64,000 nt of DNA from DASZIT01 sp963770635 (GCA_963770635.1 CAVYQI010000003.1:186001-250000), one strand, 5' to 3'; counted from the stretch's first letter, positions 7,957 to 16,856 are shown. A program made the numbers and translations. The notes: generated from the letters alone by a model not told the origin.

Positions 7957-9378
7957 TTAGAAGCGGTAGTAGATGAACGGAGCGACGCCGGCGGGCCCCA
8001 ACGTCGTGATAGCCAGCAGAATCACCCCAAGTATGCCTCCTTGGACAGCGATTCGGCGTTCGGCAAACGTTCTCTTGGCCAGTTCGATCCAGCCGTTGGG
8101 CATGAACTGGGTGACAATCCCCGCGGCGATGGCCAGCACGGCCAGGGGCGTCACCAAGGGGGAATTCCCCCACCCGTGGAAGAGCCGGCCCGCCATCGAC
8201 CAGGCGTTGGAGAACGAGGTGGCCCGGAAGAACAGCCATCCGACGCAGACCAGCTGGAACGTGACGAATTGCGCCACCGCGATCCGGACCCATCCCCCGG
8301 GTTCGAGCGGGAGGCCGTGGGCCTGCCGCCACCGACGCCGTTGACGACCGACGACCTGGCCGATCCCGTGGAACAGCCCCCACCCGATGAATGTCCACGC
8401 CGCTCCGTGCCACAGGCCGCCGAGAAGCATGGTGATCAGGATGTTGAGGGAGATCCTCCACTCGGGGCCCCGGTTGCCGCCCAATGGGATGTAGAGGTAG
8501 TCGCGAAGCCAGAAGGAGAGCGTCATGTGCCACCTCCGCCAGAAGTCCTGGAGGGACACCGCAGTGTAGGGACGGTTGAAGTTCTGGGGGAACCGGAACC
8601 CGAGCAGGAGGGCGATGCCGATGGCGATGTCGGTGTACCCGCTGAAGTCGGCGTAGATCTGGACCGCGTAGCCCCACACCGCGAAGATGACCTCCAGACC
8701 CGAGTGCTGGTGGGGGGCGGCGAAGACTGGGTCGACCACGTAGGTGGCGAGATAGGAAGACAGGACCACCTTCTTGGCCAACCCGGCGGCGATCAGCCAG
8801 AACGCCTCGGTGTACTGGATGTTGGCCGGGTCTCGGCGCCGACGGATCTGGGGGAGCAGCTCGGTGCCCCGGACGATGGGACCGGCGACCAGATGCGGAA
8901 AGAACGAAAGGTAGACGGCCAGGTCCATCGGGCGGGCCGTCTGCAGTGTCCCCCGGTAGACGTCGACCACGTAGCTGATGGCCATGAAGGTGAAGAAGGA
9001 GATGGCGATGGGCAGGGCCACGTTGAGCAACGGCAGGGGACGTCCGACGCCCAGGAAGTGAAAGGTGTTGTCAACGTTGACCGTGAAGAAGACGTAGTAC
9101 TTGAACCAGGCCAGCAGCCCGAGCAACCCGGCCAGGGTGACCCAGAGGGTGATCCGCTTGGCTTGGCCTTCGAGCCGGTCGAGGATACCGGCGCCGGTAT
9201 AGGCGATCACTGTGGAGGCGGCCAACAAGAAGATGAAACGCCAATCGGCCCAGGCGTAGAAGAAGTAGCTCGCCGCCACCATGAACATCTTCCACGGCGC
9301 CGAGTACGGATTGAGGAGCCAGCTCACCGTGAAGACCACGGCGAAGAAGATGGCGAAATCGATGGTGGGAAAGAGCAT
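7957..9378 (-). CDS. MBOAT family membrane O-acyltransferase (AlgI-like)
   Basis: Polytopic membrane protein of 473 residues from the MBOAT family, as in AlgI/DltB. These proteins pass acyl groups, usually acetyl, across the membrane. Family blocks include LSFFPHLVAGPIVRG around 155-170, FSGYTDIAIGIALLLGF, the NRPYTAVSLQDFWRRWHMTL segment, and the catalytic His in MLLGGLWHGAAWTFI. The order MBOAT then SGNH on one transcript matches alginate- and peptidoglycan-acetylation cassettes. The upstream gap (9379-9539) separates it from etfA. No dedicated polymer biosynthesis genes are adjacent, so the acceptor could be a cell-wall glycan made elsewhere. Confidence 0.85.
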   Translation of the reverse strand: MLFPTIDFAIFFAVVFTVSWLLNPYSAPWKMFMVAASYFFYAWADWRFIFLLAASTVIAYTGAGILDRLEGQAKRITLWVTLAGLLGLLAWFKYYVFFTVNVDNTFHFLGVGRPLPLLNVALPIAISFFTFMAISYVVDVYRGTLQTARPMDLAVYLSFFPHLVAGPIVRGTELLPQIRRRRDPANIQYTEAFWLIAAGLAKKVVLSSYLATYVVDPVFAAPHQHSGLEVIFAVWGYAVQIYADFSGYTDIAIGIALLLGFRFPQNFNRPYTAVSLQDFWRRWHMTLSFWLRDYLYIPLGGNRGPEWRISLNILITMLLGGLWHGAAWTFIGWGLFHGIGQVVGRQRRRWRQAHGLPLEPGGWVRIAVAQFVTFQLVCVGWLFFRATSFSNAWSMAGRLFHGWGNSPLVTPLAVLAIAAGIVTQFMPNGWIELAKRTFAERRIAVQGGILGVILLAITTLGPAGVAPFIYYRF

Positions 9379-9539
9379 GGTTCAGGGGTTCGAATCGAGC
9401 GGGCTCTGGCTGGCGCGGCGACGCGACACGAGTCCCGACGCTACCCGTCACCCTGCCGGTTGCCGTTGATGGCGCCCACGACCAAGCCGTCGCGGGCAGA
9501 TGTCCCTGACGGGATTTTACCCCGCTTGGGCGCGAGTGC

Positions 9540-10511
9540 TCAGCCCCGGGCCTTCAACGCGTCGATGAGCTTGGGGAGAACCTTGTGGACGTCGCCTACA
9601 ATCCCCAGGTCGGCGACGGAGAAGATCGGGGCATCCTGGTCCTTGTTGATGGCCACGATGTTTTTGGAGTTCTTCATGCCCACCAGGTGCTGGGTGGCGC
9701 CGGAGATCCCGCAGGCGATGTACACCGTGGGCTTGACCGTCTTCCCGGTTTGGCCGACCTGGTGTGAATACGGCACCCATCCGGCGTCGACGATGGCACG
9801 ACTGGCGCCGGCCGCGCCGTGCAGCAGGGTGGCCAGCTCCTCGATGAGGGCGTAGTTCTCCTTCTCGCCGAGTCCCCGCCCGCCGGAGACGACCACGTCG
9901 GCCTCATCGAGCTTGGGGCCGGTGCGCTCTTCGACGTGGCGGGCCACGATCTTGGCTGCGTTGGTCGGGCCGCTCTCGGGCGCCGGTGCCGCTACCACCG
10001 CGGCGGGCCCGCCTCCTGAAGCTTCAGCCGGAAACGACTTGGCCCGGACGACAAACAGCCCCGGACCGTCACCGGTGAATCGGGCCGTTGCCGTCTGGGC
10101 GCCACCGAAGATGGCGTGTTGGGTGGTCAGACCGCCATCGCCGGCCGTCAGGCCCACCACGTTGGTGAGGACGGGCTTGTCGATCTTCGCCGACAGGCGC
10201 CCGGCAATGTCCCGACCGTCATAGGTGGCGGGGAACAGGATGGCGTCAGGTCCGTTGCCGGCCTCGATGGCGGCGGCGATGGCTCCGGCCACCGGTGCCC
10301 CCGGGAGTGCGCCCCCGAGATCGCCGACATCGTGGACGGTGGTGGCGCCGTACTCGCCGAGAGTCCCGGCGATATCGGCTGTCTCGTCGCCGTAGGCGAC
10401 GGCCTCCACCGTCCCGGCCAGGGACTTGGCCTGGGTGATCAGCTCGAGGCTGGCGGTAATGGGCTTTCCGTCGGCCACTTCGGCCAGGACCCAGATCTTG
10501 TCGATTGCCAT
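9540..10511 (-). CDS. etfA: Electron transfer flavoprotein subunit alpha
   Basis: The 323-residue FAD-binding alpha subunit of ETF, the soluble carrier that takes electrons from acyl-CoA dehydrogenases to the respiratory chain. The C-terminal FAD domain shows PYSHQVGQTGKTVKPTVYIA, the CGISGATQHLVGM block and the INKDQDAPIFSVADLGIVGD segment, all diagnostic. The N-terminal domain begins IWVLAEVADGKP. GGGAGAAC lies upstream of the ATG. etfB precedes it by 27 bases on the same transcript. The acyl-CoA dehydrogenase and enoyl-CoA hydratase elsewhere in the window are plausible metabolic partners. Confidence 0.95.
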   Translation of the reverse strand: MAIDKIWVLAEVADGKPITASLELITQAKSLAGTVEAVAYGDETADIAGTLGEYGATTVHDVGDLGGALPGAPVAGAIAAAIEAGNGPDAILFPATYDGRDIAGRLSAKIDKPVLTNVVGLTAGDGGLTTQHAIFGGAQTATARFTGDGPGLFVVRAKSFPAEASGGGPAAVVAAPAPESGPTNAAKIVARHVEERTGPKLDEADVVVSGGRGLGEKENYALIEELATLLHGAAGASRAIVDAGWVPYSHQVGQTGKTVKPTVYIACGISGATQHLVGMKNSKNIVAINKDQDAPIFSVADLGIVGDVHKVLPKLIDALKARG

Positions 10512-10538
10512 GGTGTGCTCGTTCTCCCTACCCGGTCC

Positions 10539-11318
10539 CTACAGGACCTTCAGCTGCTCGAGGAACTGGATGACCCGCTCGTAGGCGTCACCTTCGTCGA
10601 CGACGATCTCACCCGAGGCCCGCTCCTCGGAGTCCGCCACCTCGGTGATCTCCTGACCGGCGCCGGCCGCTCCCACCTGACCGCTTTCGATGCCGAGGTC
10701 GGCGACGGTCAACGTCTCGACCGGCTTCGACTTGGCCGCCATGATCCCCTTGAACGACGGGTAGCGGGGCTCGACCACGCCGGCGGTCACGGTGACCAGC
10801 GCGGGGAGTGGGGTCTCGACCTCGTCGTAGCCGGCCTCGGTCTGTCGCTCGACCTTCACCGAGCCGGCGTCGATTTCGACCTTCTTGGCGAAGGTGACCG
10901 AAGGAAGGCCCAGCAGCTCGGCGACCTGGACCGGAGTGGTACCGGTGTAGCCGTCGGTGGACTCGGTGGCCGCCAGGACCAGGTCGGGCTCGACCCGCTT
11001 GATGGCAGCAGCCAGCACTTTGGCGGTTCCGAGGGCGTCGGAGCCGGCCAAGGTGTCATCGCTGATCAGGATGGCCTTGGCCGCCCCCATGGCCAAGGCG
11101 GTCCGAAGACCGGAGGTCTCACCGTTCGGAGCCATTGACACCAGGGTCACTTCGCCCTCGCCGGCCTTGTCGACCAGCTGCAACGCCATCTCGACGCCAT
11201 AGGCGTCCGAGTCATCGAGAATGAGCTTTCCAGCTCGGGCCAGGTTCTTTGTGGCCGGATCGAGTGACGGCGGTGCGGCCGGATCGGGGATCTGTTTCAC
11301 ACAGACGACGACGTTCAT
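10539..11318 (-). CDS. etfB: Electron transfer flavoprotein subunit beta
   Basis: The 259-residue AMP-binding beta subunit of ETF. The start MNVVVCVKQIPDP is typical. The family block DAYGVEMALQL is near residues 38-48, and a VLAATESTDGYTGTTP loop lies near 115-130. The ATG at 11318 is chosen because upstream in-frame sequence lacks ETF similarity. No clear Shine-Dalgarno sequence was seen. It forms a two-gene operon with etfA. EtfB wraps around EtfA and contributes the recognition loop that docks on dehydrogenases. Confidence 0.95.
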   Translation of the reverse strand: MNVVVCVKQIPDPAAPPSLDPATKNLARAGKLILDDSDAYGVEMALQLVDKAGEGEVTLVSMAPNGETSGLRTALAMGAAKAILISDDTLAGSDALGTAKVLAAAIKRVEPDLVLAATESTDGYTGTTPVQVAELLGLPSVTFAKKVEIDAGSVKVERQTEAGYDEVETPLPALVTVTAGVVEPRYPSFKGIMAAKSKPVETLTVADLGIESGQVGAAGAGQEITEVADSEERASGEIVVDEGDAYERVIQFLEQLKVL

Positions 11319-11376
11319 GGCCGTGCATTGTTGACGAAAAGCGGCGTGTCGGACCAATCGATGACGGGAGCCCAGG

Positions 11377-12138
11377 TCAGAAGGCCTGCTCCCGGGGGAT
11401 CCGGCCCGGGCCGGTCTGCTCGGGGACCGAGTTGGCCAGGTCCGGGACGCTGGCCAGGGCCAGCGGCACATCGTCGGTGATGACGGTGTCAACGCCGCAG
11501 GTCACCATGGCGATGAAATCGTCCCGTCGGTTGACGGTCCAGACCGCCACGGCCAGTCCGGCGGCGTGAACGTCGGCCACCAGGGCGGGACTGACCAGCG
11601 ACCGGTGGAGGTGCAGGGCCCGGCACCCCATGTCCCGGGCCATGGCCAGGCTGGCGGAGGGGTCGGCCCACTCGGCCACCAGCAGGCCGCAGGTGAGCGA
11701 CGGGTCCACCGCCAGGACGGCATCCAGCGACGGGGCCCAGAACGACGACACCACCGGGCCGGCGCCGAGTTCGGCCTCGCCGATGGCGTTGGCAACCGCC
11801 CGGGCGGCGACCTCGTCCGGGTCGTAACTCGGCTCGGTGGGGAGGTTCTTCACCTCGATGTTGACGGTGAGGTCGGCCATGGCCCCGAGCACCTCGGCCA
11901 GCAGCGGCACCCGGTCGGGAAGGTGCTGAACATCCTGGTCAGCGACCTCCCCGACGCCGGGGATGGTGGCATCGTGATGGACGGCCAGAGCGCCGTCGGC
12001 GGTCAGCCGGACGTCGAGCTCGATCCCGTCGGCACCCAGCTGCCGGGACCGGGCAAACGCCTCCAGCGTGTTCTCGGCGATGCCCAGGGACGGGTCGGGA
12101 CTCCCACGGTGAGCCTGGATGGCGATGGGGAAACTCAT
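11377..12138 (-). CDS. Glycerophosphodiester phosphodiesterase (GDPD)
   Basis: A 253-residue TIM-barrel GDPD that hydrolyses glycerophosphodiesters to glycerol-3-phosphate and an alcohol. The catalytic blocks are IQAHRGSPDPS (His near residue 10), ADGIELDVRLTADG (metal-binding Glu-Leu-Asp) and LAVHHDATIPG (second His). VAVWTVNRRDDF and a GVDTVITDDV block close the barrel. No signal peptide is seen, so it is probably cytosolic. The ATG at 12138 follows a CGGAGGG ribosome site and gives the usual family start. A longer reading from 12216 lacks support. Role: phospholipid turnover and phosphate or glycerol recovery. Confidence 0.88.
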   Translation of the reverse strand: MSFPIAIQAHRGSPDPSLGIAENTLEAFARSRQLGADGIELDVRLTADGALAVHHDATIPGVGEVADQDVQHLPDRVPLLAEVLGAMADLTVNIEVKNLPTEPSYDPDEVAARAVANAIGEAELGAGPVVSSFWAPSLDAVLAVDPSLTCGLLVAEWADPSASLAMARDMGCRALHLHRSLVSPALVADVHAAGLAVAVWTVNRRDDFIAMVTCGVDTVITDDVPLALASVPDLANSVPEQTGPGRIPREQAF

Positions 12139-12206
12139 CTCGGCCCTCCGAGGGCAGTTGGGCGCGGAAACTGCCAATTGGGCGGTGATTTGCACACCAA
12201 AATTGC

Positions 12207-12235
12207 TTGCAACCACGCACTCCGATGGTTACTCT
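12207..12235 (+). promoter_or_regulatory. Probable whiB1 promoter (-35 and -10)
   Basis: TTGCAA (12207-12212) and TACTCT (12230-12235) are separated by exactly 17 bases and match a housekeeping sigma promoter. Transcription should begin near 12242 and leave a 5' leader of about 90 bases before the GTG of whiB1. Confidence 0.5.
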
Positions 12236-12332
12236 AGAGGGGAACCCCAAATGGACGGCGACTATTCGGCGCTGAGCCATGTGAAACAGATCACAATGGG
12301 CAAATCTCGGAATCGGGAGCGGAGGAAGCATC

Positions 12333-12623
12333 GTGGCCCTCGTGTGGAATCGGACAGTCGAATGGGACGAGGGCGACTGGCGCGATTTGGCCGCCTGTCG
12401 GAGCACGGAACCCGACCTTTTCTTCCCCATCGGCACCACCGGACCCGCCGTCGACCAGATCGAAGCGGCCAAGCGAGTCTGCCGGATCTGCGATGCCCAG
12501 GAGCCGTGCCTCGATTTCGCCCTGGCCACCAATCAGGAGTCGGGTGTGTGGGGCGGCACGTCCGAGGAGGAGCGCCGCAAGCTGCGCAAGGCGTGGCTGG
12601 CGTCGCGCCGACGGGCTTCCTGA
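12333..12623 (+). CDS. whiB1: WhiB1-like [4Fe-4S] transcriptional regulator
   Basis: A 96-residue Wbl protein. The four cluster-binding cysteines are Cys22, Cys50, Cys53 and Cys59 (C-x2-C-x5-C), followed by the GVWGGTSEEERR turn and a basic DNA-binding tail (KAWLASRRR). The block DLFFPIGTTGPA is typical of the WhiB1/WblE group, NO-sensitive Fe-S partners of the primary sigma factor. The GTG start follows GGAGGAA. The convergent neighbour is a PdtaS-like kinase, the same neighbourhood as whiB1 (Rv3219) and pdtaS (Rv3220c) in mycobacteria, which supports orthology. Confidence 0.88.
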   Translation: MALVWNRTVEWDEGDWRDLAACRSTEPDLFFPIGTTGPAVDQIEAAKRVCRICDAQEPCLDFALATNQESGVWGGTSEEERRKLRKAWLASRRRAS

Positions 12624-12658
12624 AATCTGGCCCTACCACCGGTCTCGCCCAGATGTGG

Positions 12659-14218
12659 CTACGAGCCCACCCTTTGGGCTTCGCGCACCGGTAGCTCGAT
12701 CAGTACCGCGGTCCCGGTCGCCCCGGCGTCGTTCTCGTGCCGGTCGCGCATGACGATCGTACCGTCGAGCTGGGTTCTGACCAGGTCCCGCACGATGCAG
12801 AGACCCAGGCTGGTGGTGCAGTCGAAATCGAACCCTTCCGGCAGCCCGGAACCGTCGTCCACCACTTCCACGCTCAGGCGGGAGCCGTCGGCCACCAGGT
12901 CGACGGCGATATGACCAACTGACTTCGGCCCCCGTCGCGAAGACCCGGCGCCGGGATGGTCGGGGCGGTCGGTGTCGTCGTCGTCGAACTCGATGAACGC
13001 GTGCTCGACGGCGTTCTGGAGCAGCTCGGCCAGCACCACCGCCAGCGGGGTGGCGACATCGGCCGGGACCTCACCCAGCTGTCCGGTCACGCTGAACGCC
13101 ACCTTGGCCGACGACACCACCGAGTCCTCGGCCATCCGGATGAGGGCGGAGACGATTTCGTCAAACGGCACCTGGTCACTGGGTTCGCGGGACAGGATCT
13201 CGTGGACGATGGAAATCGACTGCACCCGCCGCTCCGCCTCGAAGAGCGCCACCCTCCCGACGCCGGGCGGTAGCCGGCGGGCCTGAAGCCGGAGGAGGGC
13301 GGAGATGGTCTGCAGGTTGTTCTTCACCCGGTGGTGCACCTCGCGGATGGCGGCGTCCTTGGACAGCAGCAGGCGGTCGAGCCGGCGAACGTCGGTCACG
13401 TCGCGCAACAGCACCAGGCAGCCGGTGACATCACCGTGCGACAGCAGCGGAACACAATGCAGCAGGACGATGACGTCGGGGCGGCGTTCGACCTCCTCGA
13501 CCACGGGGAGGGCAGATGCCAGGGCCCACTCGATGGCCGACTCCTCCAGCCCCAGGTCGTAGAGGCGGCGCCCCTCGAGTTGGGAGTACATCCCCATCCG
13601 GTGCAGGGCGTTGGTGGCGTTGGGCGAGGCGTAGCGCACCCGGCCCTCCTCGTCGACCAGTACGATGCCGTCGCCGACCCGCGGGGCCTCCTCGGTGGCG
13701 ACCTCCTCGCTCGGGAACGGGAAGGTCGATTCCGACAACATCACCGCGAACCGGTCGAAGACGTCCCGGTAGGTACGTTCGAGATGGCCCGGCCGCCGCC
13801 CGGCGCCGGCCACCAGCCGGGCCAGCACCGCCACCAGGGTTCCCTCACACCGGACCGGGATGCAGTGCACCCGGACCGGCTCCTCCTCCGGCTCCATCTG
13901 CATTTCCCCCCGGGCCACCTCGCCCGACTGCCAGCAGGCGGTGACCACCGGCCAGTCGGCGGCGTCGACGGACTGACCCACCAGGTCGTGCTGCACCACG
14001 GTGGCGCTGTTGGACGGGCGCATCTGGCCCAGGATGACCAACTCGTGTTCCGTGGTCCGGTGCTGATGCGGCGTGAGGCCCATGGGCGCCATCAGCACCA
14101 GGTCGGAGAACGACAGGTCGGCCAGGATCCCCCAGGTGCCCATCAGCCGCTTGACGTGGGCCAGCTGGACGTCGTCGAGATCGGTCCGTTCGAGGGCCAG
14201 TTCTGCCGGGGTGGCCAC
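12659..14218 (-). CDS. pdtaS: PdtaS-like sensor histidine kinase (GAF-like, PAS, HisKA_2, HATPase)
   Basis: A soluble 519-residue kinase without membrane segments. Residues about 1-165 form the N-terminal GAF-like domain (GTWGILADLSFSDLVLMAP). A PAS domain covers about 175-280 (VDEEGRVRYASPNATNAL). The HisKA_2 dimerisation helix has its phospho-acceptor at His296 (EVHHRVKNNLQTISALLRLQ). The ATPase domain has LLQNAVEHAF, DDGSGLPEG and SLGLCIVRDLV. Mycobacterial PdtaS signals to PdtaR, an RNA-binding antiterminator; no PdtaR gene is in the window. The GTG at 14218 sits 2 bases after the stop of the PHP gene. Upstream in-frame sequence is only the antisense-like shadow of that gene. Confidence 0.85.
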   Translation of the reverse strand: MATPAELALERTDLDDVQLAHVKRLMGTWGILADLSFSDLVLMAPMGLTPHQHRTTEHELVILGQMRPSNSATVVQHDLVGQSVDAADWPVVTACWQSGEVARGEMQMEPEEEPVRVHCIPVRCEGTLVAVLARLVAGAGRRPGHLERTYRDVFDRFAVMLSESTFPFPSEEVATEEAPRVGDGIVLVDEEGRVRYASPNATNALHRMGMYSQLEGRRLYDLGLEESAIEWALASALPVVEEVERRPDVIVLLHCVPLLSHGDVTGCLVLLRDVTDVRRLDRLLLSKDAAIREVHHRVKNNLQTISALLRLQARRLPPGVGRVALFEAERRVQSISIVHEILSREPSDQVPFDEIVSALIRMAEDSVVSSAKVAFSVTGQLGEVPADVATPLAVVLAELLQNAVEHAFIEFDDDDTDRPDHPGAGSSRRGPKSVGHIAVDLVADGSRLSVEVVDDGSGLPEGFDFDCTTSLGLCIVRDLVRTQLDGTIVMRDRHENDAGATGTAVLIELPVREAQRVGS

Positions 14219-14220
14219 GG

Positions 14221-15129
14221 TCAGACCCCGGGCTCCGCGCCGGTCAGGGTGGCGTCGACCGGCGAGACCGGGACCGGATGAGGCCGGCGGTCCCGATATC
14301 CCTGGAGCTCGGTCACGCCGGCCGCCGATAGGACCATCCGCATGTCCTCGGCCCGATCGGCCACGTCGGGAAGGGTGTGGGCATCGGACGCGGTGGTCAA
14401 CGGAACTCCACGGGCGACGAAGCGCTCGAGGAGCGGCGGCGCCGGATACTCCTCGCCGCCCGGCTTGCGCCAGCCGGCCGATGACAGCTCGGCAGCCATC
14501 CCCGAGGCCGCCGCCGCCTCCGCCATCCGGTCGTAGAACTCGTCGGGAACCGCCGGAATTTTCCCGGCGATCTTGATCAGGTCGGGATGGGCGAAGACGT
14601 CGCAGACCCCCGAGGCTCCCAACTCCTCCATGGACCGGGTGTAGTCGTCCCACACCGCGTCGATGTCCCGGGTCTCCCACTCGGCCACCACCAGTGGTTC
14701 GTTGAGCACGTCGAATCTCCATGCCCCCAACCAGTGCACCGAGCCGAGCAGCACGTCGAAGGGGTAGCCATTCAGGAGTCCGGCGACTTCGTCCATCCGG
14801 CCCTGGTAGTAGTCGACCTCGAGACCGAGGACGACGGGGAGCCCCTCGGCCTTCACCGCCTGGACGACCTCGACGTAGCTGTCCAGGTCCACCCGGGCAT
14901 GGTGTTCCCAGTAGGCCGCCATTCCCGGGCGGAGCGCTTCTTCGGGGAGATCGTTCCAGAACCCGCCGAGCAGGTCGTTGGCCTGGGTGAACCGGAACAG
15001 GTGCTCAGTGAGGGCGATCTCGGTGACGCCATGCGACACCGCGTGCTCGCAGTAGGCGGCAACCTGCTCGATGGTGGCTTCGGCGTCGCTCTGGGAATGG
15101 GGCCAGAGGTGGAGGTGGTAGTCGAGCAC
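14221..15129 (-). CDS. PHP-domain phosphoesterase (histidinol-phosphatase-like)
   Basis: A 302-residue PHP-superfamily metalloenzyme. Metal-binding blocks are DYHLHLWPHS (HxH, residues 3-12), ALTEHLF, GLEVDYYQG, GSVHWLG, FAHPDLIK and TASDAHTLPD. All expected His/Asp/Glu ligands are present. The closest known type is HolPase (HisK/HisJ), which dephosphorylates L-histidinol phosphate, but no other his genes are nearby and many PHP proteins have other phosphate ester substrates. It is sandwiched between an O-methyltransferase gene 3 bases upstream and pdtaS 2 bases downstream, forming one transcription unit. Confidence 0.8.
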   Translation of the reverse strand: MLDYHLHLWPHSQSDAEATIEQVAAYCEHAVSHGVTEIALTEHLFRFTQANDLLGGFWNDLPEEALRPGMAAYWEHHARVDLDSYVEVVQAVKAEGLPVVLGLEVDYYQGRMDEVAGLLNGYPFDVLLGSVHWLGAWRFDVLNEPLVVAEWETRDIDAVWDDYTRSMEELGASGVCDVFAHPDLIKIAGKIPAVPDEFYDRMAEAAAASGMAAELSSAGWRKPGGEEYPAPPLLERFVARGVPLTTASDAHTLPDVADRAEDMRMVLSAAGVTELQGYRDRRPHPVPVSPVDATLTGAEPGV

Positions 15130-15132
15130 CGA

Positions 15133-15777
15133 TCAGCCCGCACGCCGGATGATGGTCACACCGTCACGGACGGTGGTCTGGACGGCCACCACCCGTGGAT
15201 CGGTGGCGACTTTGTCGTTGAACGCCCGCAGCGCCTCGGTGTCTGCCGTGGTGTCGCCCGGATCCAGGATCTGCCCGCTCCAGAGGGTGTTGTCCGCCAC
15301 GATCAGCCCCCTCGGCGACAGCTTGGCCAGGACGGCCTCGTAGTAGGCGGGATAGCTGGCCTTGTCGGCGTCGATGAACACCAGGTCGAAGGGTCCGGGC
15401 AGGGCGGCGATGGTGTCGATGGCGGGGCCGACCCTGACCTCGATCCGGTCGGCATAGGGGCTGGCGGCAATGTGCCGCCGGGCGAACTCGGCGTGCACCG
15501 GGTTGATCTCGCAGGTGACGATGGATCCGCCCGGAGGGAGTCCGGCCGCCATGGCCATGGAGGAGTAGCCGCTGAAGGTGCCGATCTCGAGGACCGAGGT
15601 GGCCCCGGTGCCGAACACCAGCAGCTCGAGGAGCCGACCCTCGAGGCGACCGACCATCATTCCCGGGGCCGGCAGCGAGGCGCGGGTCTCGGCGGCGACG
15701 GCCTCGAGGTAGTCCGGCGGGGCGGTGGTATGGGCTTCGGCGTATGCCTCGATGGCCGGAGAGACGATGTCGGTCAT
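15133..15777 (-). CDS. SAM-dependent O-methyltransferase, family 3 (CCoAOMT-like)
   Basis: A 214-residue methyltransferase of the caffeoyl-CoA/catechol O-methyltransferase type. The SAM-binding block is VLEIGTFSGYSSMAMA (around 64-79), followed by the acidic ribose-binding stretch IVTCEINP, the metal-binding FDLVFIDADKASY block, and GLIVADNTLWSG. The family is divalent-metal dependent and methylates catechol-like hydroxyls; the substrate here is unknown. The ATG at 15777 is supported by a -10-like TACGAT 6 bases upstream. It is the first gene of the unit with the PHP phosphatase and pdtaS. Confidence 0.82.
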   Translation of the reverse strand: MTDIVSPAIEAYAEAHTTAPPDYLEAVAAETRASLPAPGMMVGRLEGRLLELLVFGTGATSVLEIGTFSGYSSMAMAAGLPPGGSIVTCEINPVHAEFARRHIAASPYADRIEVRVGPAIDTIAALPGPFDLVFIDADKASYPAYYEAVLAKLSPRGLIVADNTLWSGQILDPGDTTADTEALRAFNDKVATDPRVVAVQTTVRDGVTIIRRAG

Positions 15778-15783
15778 CTGTCC

Positions 15784-15789
15784 ATCGTA
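15784..15789 (-). promoter_or_regulatory. Probable -10 element of the O-methyltransferase gene (leaderless)
   Basis: On the minus strand TACGAT ends 6 bases before the ATG at 15777. There is no Shine-Dalgarno sequence, so the transcript is probably leaderless. Confidence 0.4.
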
Positions 15790-16016
15790 AGGCAGGCCGG
15801 GTGGGCTGGAATCGCCGCCGGGCGCATCGAGGCGCGTCCGTTGCTGGTTCACCGCAGTGTCGAGGGCACGGTCATCCGTGGAAGGGCCGGAACGAAGGCG
15901 GCGTCATGTGGAATCCGGAATGCACCTCACAGGCGGCCGAAAAGGTCCGGGTTAGGGTGAGGTCGCCGCTCCCCGGGAGAGTCGCCCGGCGGACGCAGGG
16001 AGCCGGAGGGGGTCGG

Positions 16017-16856
16017 ATGGTGACGACGAGGGCACTGGTGCTCGGCGGTGGCGGCCTCACCGGGATCGCCTGGGAGCTCGGGGTGATCGCCCGTCTGGCC
16101 GATGACGGGATCGACCTGACGGACGCCGATCTCATGGTGGGCACATCGGCGGGCGCCGCGGTTGCCGCCGAGATCACCACCGGTTCGCTCGATGAGCTGG
16201 TGGCCGCGCAGCTGGCGCCGGATTCGAAAGAACTCATGGCCGAGCTCGACCTCGACCTCTTGGCCGAGATCTTTTCGCGGCTGAGCGACGGGTCGGCGTC
16301 GGATGACGAGCAACGGGCGCAGGTCGGGGCGCTGGCGCTGGGTGCCGACACCGTGACCGAAGCCGTACGGAGGGCGGTAATCGCCGCCCGCCTCCCCTCG
16401 CATGAGTGGCCGGCGCATCCCCTGGTGGTGACCGCGGTGGACGCGCACTCCGGACGGTTCACGACGTTCGACGCCTCGTCGGGGGTGTCGCTGGTCGACG
16501 CCGTCGCCGCCAGCTGCGCGGTGCCCGGCGTGTGGCCGCCGGTGACCATCGACGGTCGCCGCTATATCGACGGCGGTGTCCGATCGGCCACAAACGCCGA
16601 CCTGGCATCGGGTTACGGCCGGGTGCTCATCCTCACTCCGTTGCCGCCCGACATGGCACTCGGGATCGAGGGCGAGGCGGACGGGCTTCGTGGCCAGGGG
16701 TCGACAGTGCTGGTGATCACCGCTGACGACGCTGCGCTAGCCCGGTTCGGTGACAACCCGCTTGACCCGTCCCGTCGCGGCCCGGCGCTGGAGGAGGGGC
16801 GACGTCAGGGCGCGGCGGCGGCGAACGCGGTTCGGACGCTGTGGCACGCCAGCTGA
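16017..16856 (+). CDS. Patatin-like phospholipase
   Basis: A 279-residue patatin-family serine lipase, likely cytosolic or membrane-associated. The oxyanion loop is LGGGGLTG (9-16), the nucleophile is Ser44 in VGTSAGAAVA, and the catalytic Asp lies in YIDGGVRSA. The usual family fold is complete, including the DAVAASCAVPGVWPP helix. It hydrolyses acyl esters in phospholipids or neutral lipids. The ATG at 16017 follows a strong purine-rich ribosome site (CCGGAGGGGG). The 239-base divergent gap to the O-methyltransferase gene probably holds its promoter, but I could not place one with confidence. Confidence 0.85.
   Translation: MVTTRALVLGGGGLTGIAWELGVIARLADDGIDLTDADLMVGTSAGAAVAAEITTGSLDELVAAQLAPDSKELMAELDLDLLAEIFSRLSDGSASDDEQRAQVGALALGADTVTEAVRRAVIAARLPSHEWPAHPLVVTAVDAHSGRFTTFDASSGVSLVDAVAASCAVPGVWPPVTIDGRRYIDGGVRSATNADLASGYGRVLILTPLPPDMALGIEGEADGLRGQGSTVLVITADDAALARFGDNPLDPSRRGPALEEGRRQGAAAANAVRTLWHAS

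Noticed and set aside
9379..9400. tRNA-like GGTTCGAATC upstream of the MBOAT gene
   Set aside because: The flanking 5-base arms do not pair, and no cloverleaf can be drawn on either strand.
7846..9855. A 669-codon frame opposite the MBOAT gene
   Set aside because: Low-complexity, charged shadow; the complementary strand encodes a clear MBOAT protein.
14219..14722. Upstream extension of the histidine kinase
   Set aside because: It overlaps the PHP gene in another frame and is Arg/Gly/Pro-rich. The GTG at 14218 fits PdtaS better.
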